The notes beneath the pieces are model-generated. The model searched no databases, was not told the origin of the DNA, and worked only from the letters and a program-made list of their open reading frames with translations. From an uncultured Ruminococcus sp. (GTDB taxonomy: Bacteria; Bacillota; Clostridia; Oscillospirales; Acutalibacteraceae), in the NCBI GenBank assembly GCA_900539465.1, contig UQCF01000013.1, positions 1-64,000 on the forward strand: 64,000 nucleotides of DNA, in the 5' to 3' direction. The stretch's first letter is position 1; each line of letters begins with the position of its first letter. Both the position numbers and the translations under genes were made by a program. Positions 61,077 to 64,000 of this stretch are shown one piece after another.

Positions 61077-63359
61077 ATGCTTTTTAAAAAATTATGGCGC
61101 ACAATGGGGCTTTATAAAGCGCAGTTTATATCCATGATAATTATGATTGCCCTCGGCGTCGGGGTATTTGTCGGCTTCAACATGGAATGGATGACGATAG
61201 ACAAAAACACCTCCTCTTTTTTTGAAGAAACAAATTTTGCGGATTACAGAATATACTCCGATGAGGGCTTCGGCAAGGATGACCTTGAAAAAATATGTGC
61301 CGTTAAGGGCGTTGACGGAGCGTCGCGTTTTCTCGATGTCAATACAGAGGTCAAGGGCGCAAACGGCAACAGCCTTGCCCTGAGCGTAACTGAAAACGAG
61401 AATGTCTCGGGCGTGTATTTTGTTGACGGCGAAGAATATGACCCGCAAAGCGAAAACGGCATATGGCTCAGCGACAGATACGCAAACGCGAACGACATAT
61501 CTTTGGGCGATAAAATGACGCTTGTTTATAAAAACATTGAATTCGACGGTACGGTGAAAGGGCTTATAAAAGCAAGCGAGCATATGATTTGCGTGCGTGA
61601 CGAGAGCCAGCTTATGCCGGACTACTCAACCTACGGCTATGCCTATATTTCACCGAAAATGTATGAAAAAACATTGGGCACGGCATATTATCCGCAGCTC
61701 AATGTCATAAGCAAAGAGGATAAAAAGGATTTTATGAAATCCGCAGAAAAGGCACTCGGCAGAACGACGCTTATTTTGACAAAGGACGAAAATATATCCT
61801 ACTCCGGCTCAAAGGGTGAAATTCAAGAGGGGCAGACTATGGGCTCGGTTTTGCCCGTGCTGTTTTTGCTCATTGCCGTGCTGACCATGGTCACCACAAT
61901 GCACCGCCTTGCGGCAAAAGAAAAAACGCAGATAGGCACCTTTAAGGCTCTCGGATTTAAAGATAAAAAAATAATCCGCCACTATTCCTCATATGCCTTT
62001 ATAATAGGGCTTACGGGTACGGTTTTGGGTGTTGCAATCGGCTGTGCGCTTGCGTGGATGATTATGAATCCCTCGGGAACAATGGGCGCATATATGGATA
62101 TGCCGAGCTGGAAATTGTATATGCCGTGGTACTGCTGCCTTATGCTTGCCGGCATAATCGCAATGCTGACGTTTATAGGCTTTCTCTCTGTCAGAAAAAT
62201 GCTTAAAGGCACTGCCGCGGACGCACTGCGCCCCTATACCCCCAAAAAGGTTAAGCCGCTGCTGATAGAGAAAACGTCGCTTTTCCACAAGCTCTCCTTC
62301 GGCACAAGGTGGAATTTGCGTGATATAATGCGCCACAAATCCCGAACGGCAATGAGCCTTATTGGCATTTGGGGCTGCATGACGCTCATAGTCGGCTCAA
62401 TGGGCATGAGAGACACAATGATGTCTTTTTTGAACACATACTATGACGAGGCAATGAATTATTCCTCGCGCATCTATATTGCCGAGAATGCTGACAGAGG
62501 TGAAAGAAACAGCCTCATAGATAAATACAGCGGTGACTGGAGCGCTTCGGTGAGCGTGCAGATAGAGGACGACAAAGCCGTTTCTCTCGATGTGTACAGC
62601 GTTAAAAACGGATTGCTCCGCTTCCCGGGGAAAGACGTTGACTTTTTGAATATAGGCGATGACGGCGCATATATCTGCCGCAGAATTGCCGATGAATACA
62701 ATCTTTCGGTCGGCGATAAATTTCGCGTCAGCCCTTACGGCTCCGACAAGGAATATGAAATGACCGTCAGCGACATAGCGTACAGCGTATCGGAAAATAT
62801 TGTCGTCAGCCCCGCCTACGCGCAAAAGGTCGGTATACCCTATACGGTCGATTCGGTCTATACAAAAACCGATAAGTCCGACATAGCGTTAAGCGACACA
62901 ATAAAATCCGTGCAGTCAAAGCAGATGGTTATTGACTCGTTTGACTCCTTTATGGAGCTTATGAACACCATGATATTCGTTCTGGTTCTCGGGGCAATGC
63001 TTTTGGGAGTGGTTGTTCTCTACAACCTCGGCGTTATGAGCTACACCGAGCGATACCGCGAAATGGCAACGCTGAAGGTGGTCGGGTTTAAAGATAAAAA
63101 AATCGGCAGGCTTTTGATAACGCAAAACCTGTGGATGTCTGTAATCGGGGTTTTGATAGGGCTTCCGTCCGGCGTGTTTGTGCTAAGCTATCTTATGAAA
63201 GAGCTTGCGAGCGAATACGAGCTTAAAATTCATCTCGGCCCCGCAACCTACATAGCAGGCATTGCGCTGACCTTCGGCGTGTCAATGCTTGTGAGCGTGG
63301 CGGTTGCCAAAAAGAATAAAAAAATAGATATGGTTGAAGCACTCAAGAGCGCCGAATAA
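61077..63359 (+). CDS. FtsX-family ABC permease with two FtsX domains
   Basis: 760 residues. Helix 1 (about 13-35), a ~200-residue extracytoplasmic domain, an FtsX domain with three helices (about 255-375; PVLFLLIAVLTMVTTMHRLA and GTFKALGFKDKKI), another helix with an extracytoplasmic domain (about 425-620), then a second FtsX domain (about 630-755; MATLKVVGFKDKKIGRL). This double arrangement is usual for exporters of the lipoprotein/antimicrobial type. Works with the preceding ATPase. With the HMA gene and metal-type operators it may export or respond to a metal-linked cue (inference). Confidence 0.9.
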   Translation: MLFKKLWRTMGLYKAQFISMIIMIALGVGVFVGFNMEWMTIDKNTSSFFEETNFADYRIYSDEGFGKDDLEKICAVKGVDGASRFLDVNTEVKGANGNSLALSVTENENVSGVYFVDGEEYDPQSENGIWLSDRYANANDISLGDKMTLVYKNIEFDGTVKGLIKASEHMICVRDESQLMPDYSTYGYAYISPKMYEKTLGTAYYPQLNVISKEDKKDFMKSAEKALGRTTLILTKDENISYSGSKGEIQEGQTMGSVLPVLFLLIAVLTMVTTMHRLAAKEKTQIGTFKALGFKDKKIIRHYSSYAFIIGLTGTVLGVAIGCALAWMIMNPSGTMGAYMDMPSWKLYMPWYCCLMLAGIIAMLTFIGFLSVRKMLKGTAADALRPYTPKKVKPLLIEKTSLFHKLSFGTRWNLRDIMRHKSRTAMSLIGIWGCMTLIVGSMGMRDTMMSFLNTYYDEAMNYSSRIYIAENADRGERNSLIDKYSGDWSASVSVQIEDDKAVSLDVYSVKNGLLRFPGKDVDFLNIGDDGAYICRRIADEYNLSVGDKFRVSPYGSDKEYEMTVSDIAYSVSENIVVSPAYAQKVGIPYTVDSVYTKTDKSDIALSDTIKSVQSKQMVIDSFDSFMELMNTMIFVLVLGAMLLGVVVLYNLGVMSYTERYREMATLKVVGFKDKKIGRLLITQNLWMSVIGVLIGLPSGVFVLSYLMKELASEYELKIHLGPATYIAGIALTFGVSMLVSVAVAKKNKKIDMVEALKSAE

Positions 63360-63364
63360 AAAGT

Positions 63365-63411
63365 AAAAGCTATAATTCACGTCGGTAAATTATACCTGTG
63401 AATTATAGCTT
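63365..63411. repeat. Conserved terminator hairpin, copy 9
   Basis: AAAGCTATAATTCAC pairs perfectly with GTGAATTATAGCTT, with an inner CGGTAAATTATACC. Between convergent genes, as a bidirectional form. Confidence 0.78.
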
Positions 63412-63430
63412 CTTTTTAGTTATGCGGTTA

Positions 63431-64000
63431 TCAGTCGGCGATGATTTCACCCATCATGCCGGGTTTTGCAAACGCGGCGTTTGATTCGTCCGTATCAATG
63501 TGCATTGCAAGAGCGTATTTGGGGCTTACTCTTACAACGACGTCGCCGAAAACAAGGCTTCTGCCGTCCGAATCCACCTTAACGCTTACAATCTGCTTAT
63601 CCTCAATGCCGTATTTTTTCGCATCCTCGGGCGTAGCATGGATGTGGCGCTTTGCAACGATAACGCCCTCGGCAACATCTATTTCACCTGCGGGGCCTAC
63701 GATTTTGCAGGCGCCGCTGCCCTTTATGTCGCCGGATTCGCGGCAGGGAGCGTCAACGCCGATAGACCTTGCGTCGCTTGCGGAAAGCTCTATCTGTGTG
63801 TCGGGGCGAACAGGTCCGAGAATAGAAACCTTGGGGAACGAGCCCTTTGAGCCTATAACCTGAACTCTCTCTTCGCACGCAAACTGACCGGGCTGCGAAA
63901 GGTCCTTTTTCTTCGTCAGCTCATATCCTTTGCCGAAAAGCGTTTCAAGGTCCTTTTGCGACACATGGACGTGCCTTGCGGATGTTTCGATCAATACTTC
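63431..64000 (-). CDS. pduL: Phosphate propanoyltransferase PduL-family (5' end outside window)
   Basis: About 190 residues visible; the frame continues past the window edge, so a TTG inside is not taken as the start. Zinc-binding histidines in SARHVHVS and AKRHIHATPEDA, with SILGPVRPDTQIELSASDAR, are the two PduL domains. The enzyme interconverts acyl-CoA and acyl-phosphate (acetate or propanoate). No shell protein or aldehyde dehydrogenase gene is visible on this side. Confidence 0.9.
   Translation of the reverse strand, partial: EVLIETSARHVHVSQKDLETLFGKGYELTKKKDLSQPGQFACEERVQVIGSKGSFPKVSILGPVRPDTQIELSASDARSIGVDAPCRESGDIKGSGACKIVGPAGEIDVAEGVIVAKRHIHATPEDAKKYGIEDKQIVSVKVDSDGRSLVFGDVVVRVSPKYALAMHIDTDESNAAFAKPGMMGEIIAD

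Noticed and set aside
1..64000. Search for tRNA, rRNA, CRISPR arrays, insertion sequences, integrases and prophage genes.
   Set aside because: None was found by eye in the intergenic regions, most of which are short; a covariance search could still find small RNAs.

Overview
The window looks like chromosomal DNA of an anaerobic gut or rumen Clostridia, most likely Oscillospirales (Ruminococcaceae-like). The evidence is: two secreted proteins ending in type I dockerins; a GlgC/GlgD-type glycogen operon; a flavin reductase fused to rubredoxin; an agr-type peptide signalling locus; a TrkA/TrkH pair; PduL; and AT-biased intergenic DNA with strong GGAGG ribosome sites and TTGACA-N17-TATAAT promoters. 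No rRNA, tRNA, CRISPR array, prophage or insertion sequence was seen. The species cannot be named from the sequence.

Layout. 1-6.5 kb: the 3' end of a dockerin protein, PAP2 phosphatase, a membrane phosphoesterase, GtrA, then a leftward run of sugar isomerase, Gfo/Idh/MocA oxidoreductase, ECF-type S component and DUF1893 protein. 6.7-10.6 kb: an unrecognised membrane protein, a CPBP protease and TadA. 10.6-14 kb: the agr-like locus (histidine kinase, LytTR regulator, XRE regulator, divergent agrD-agrB). 14-20 kb: degenerate MBL protein, cytidine deaminase, nitroreductase, TIM-barrel isomerase, acyltransferase, ECF sigma factor with DUF4349 partner, S51 peptidase. 20-28 kb: secreted lipase-like protein, Hsp20 with a perfect CIRCE, TrkH/TrkA, Fe-ADH, small protein, rubredoxin fusion. 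28-39 kb: pyrophosphatase, dockerin-bearing C1 protease, YD-repeat-like protein, CstA, PdaB-like deacetylase, pyrophosphatase-like/Nudix fusion, small exporter, acetyltransferase, XRE regulator, hemolysin III, DUF5131. 39-50.6 kb: a leftward glycogen operon glgB-glgC-glgD-(unknown membrane protein)-glgA-phosphatase-(propeller/helical protein)-CNNM transporter. 51-64 kb: XRE membrane regulator, short UDP-glucose dehydrogenase, flavodoxin/DUF3793 pair, dCMP deaminase, SecA, secreted phosphoesterase, an HMA protein with an FtsX-type ABC exporter, and a partial PduL.

The most interesting signals are small. (1) A 47-codon agrD whose ring-forming cysteine is replaced by serine, overlapping agrB by ATGA, under a promoter carrying two 12-bp direct repeats 21 bp apart. 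(2) The same DtxR-like operator, in duplicate, at the start sites of two separate promoters (DUF3793/flavodoxin and HMA/ABC), each with the distal copy touching the Shine-Dalgarno. (3) Nine copies of one sequence-conserved terminator hairpin whose imperfections are mostly G.U pairs in the transcribed sense. (4) An unknown membrane protein and a cytosolic propeller/(alpha/alpha) protein inside the glycogen operon.
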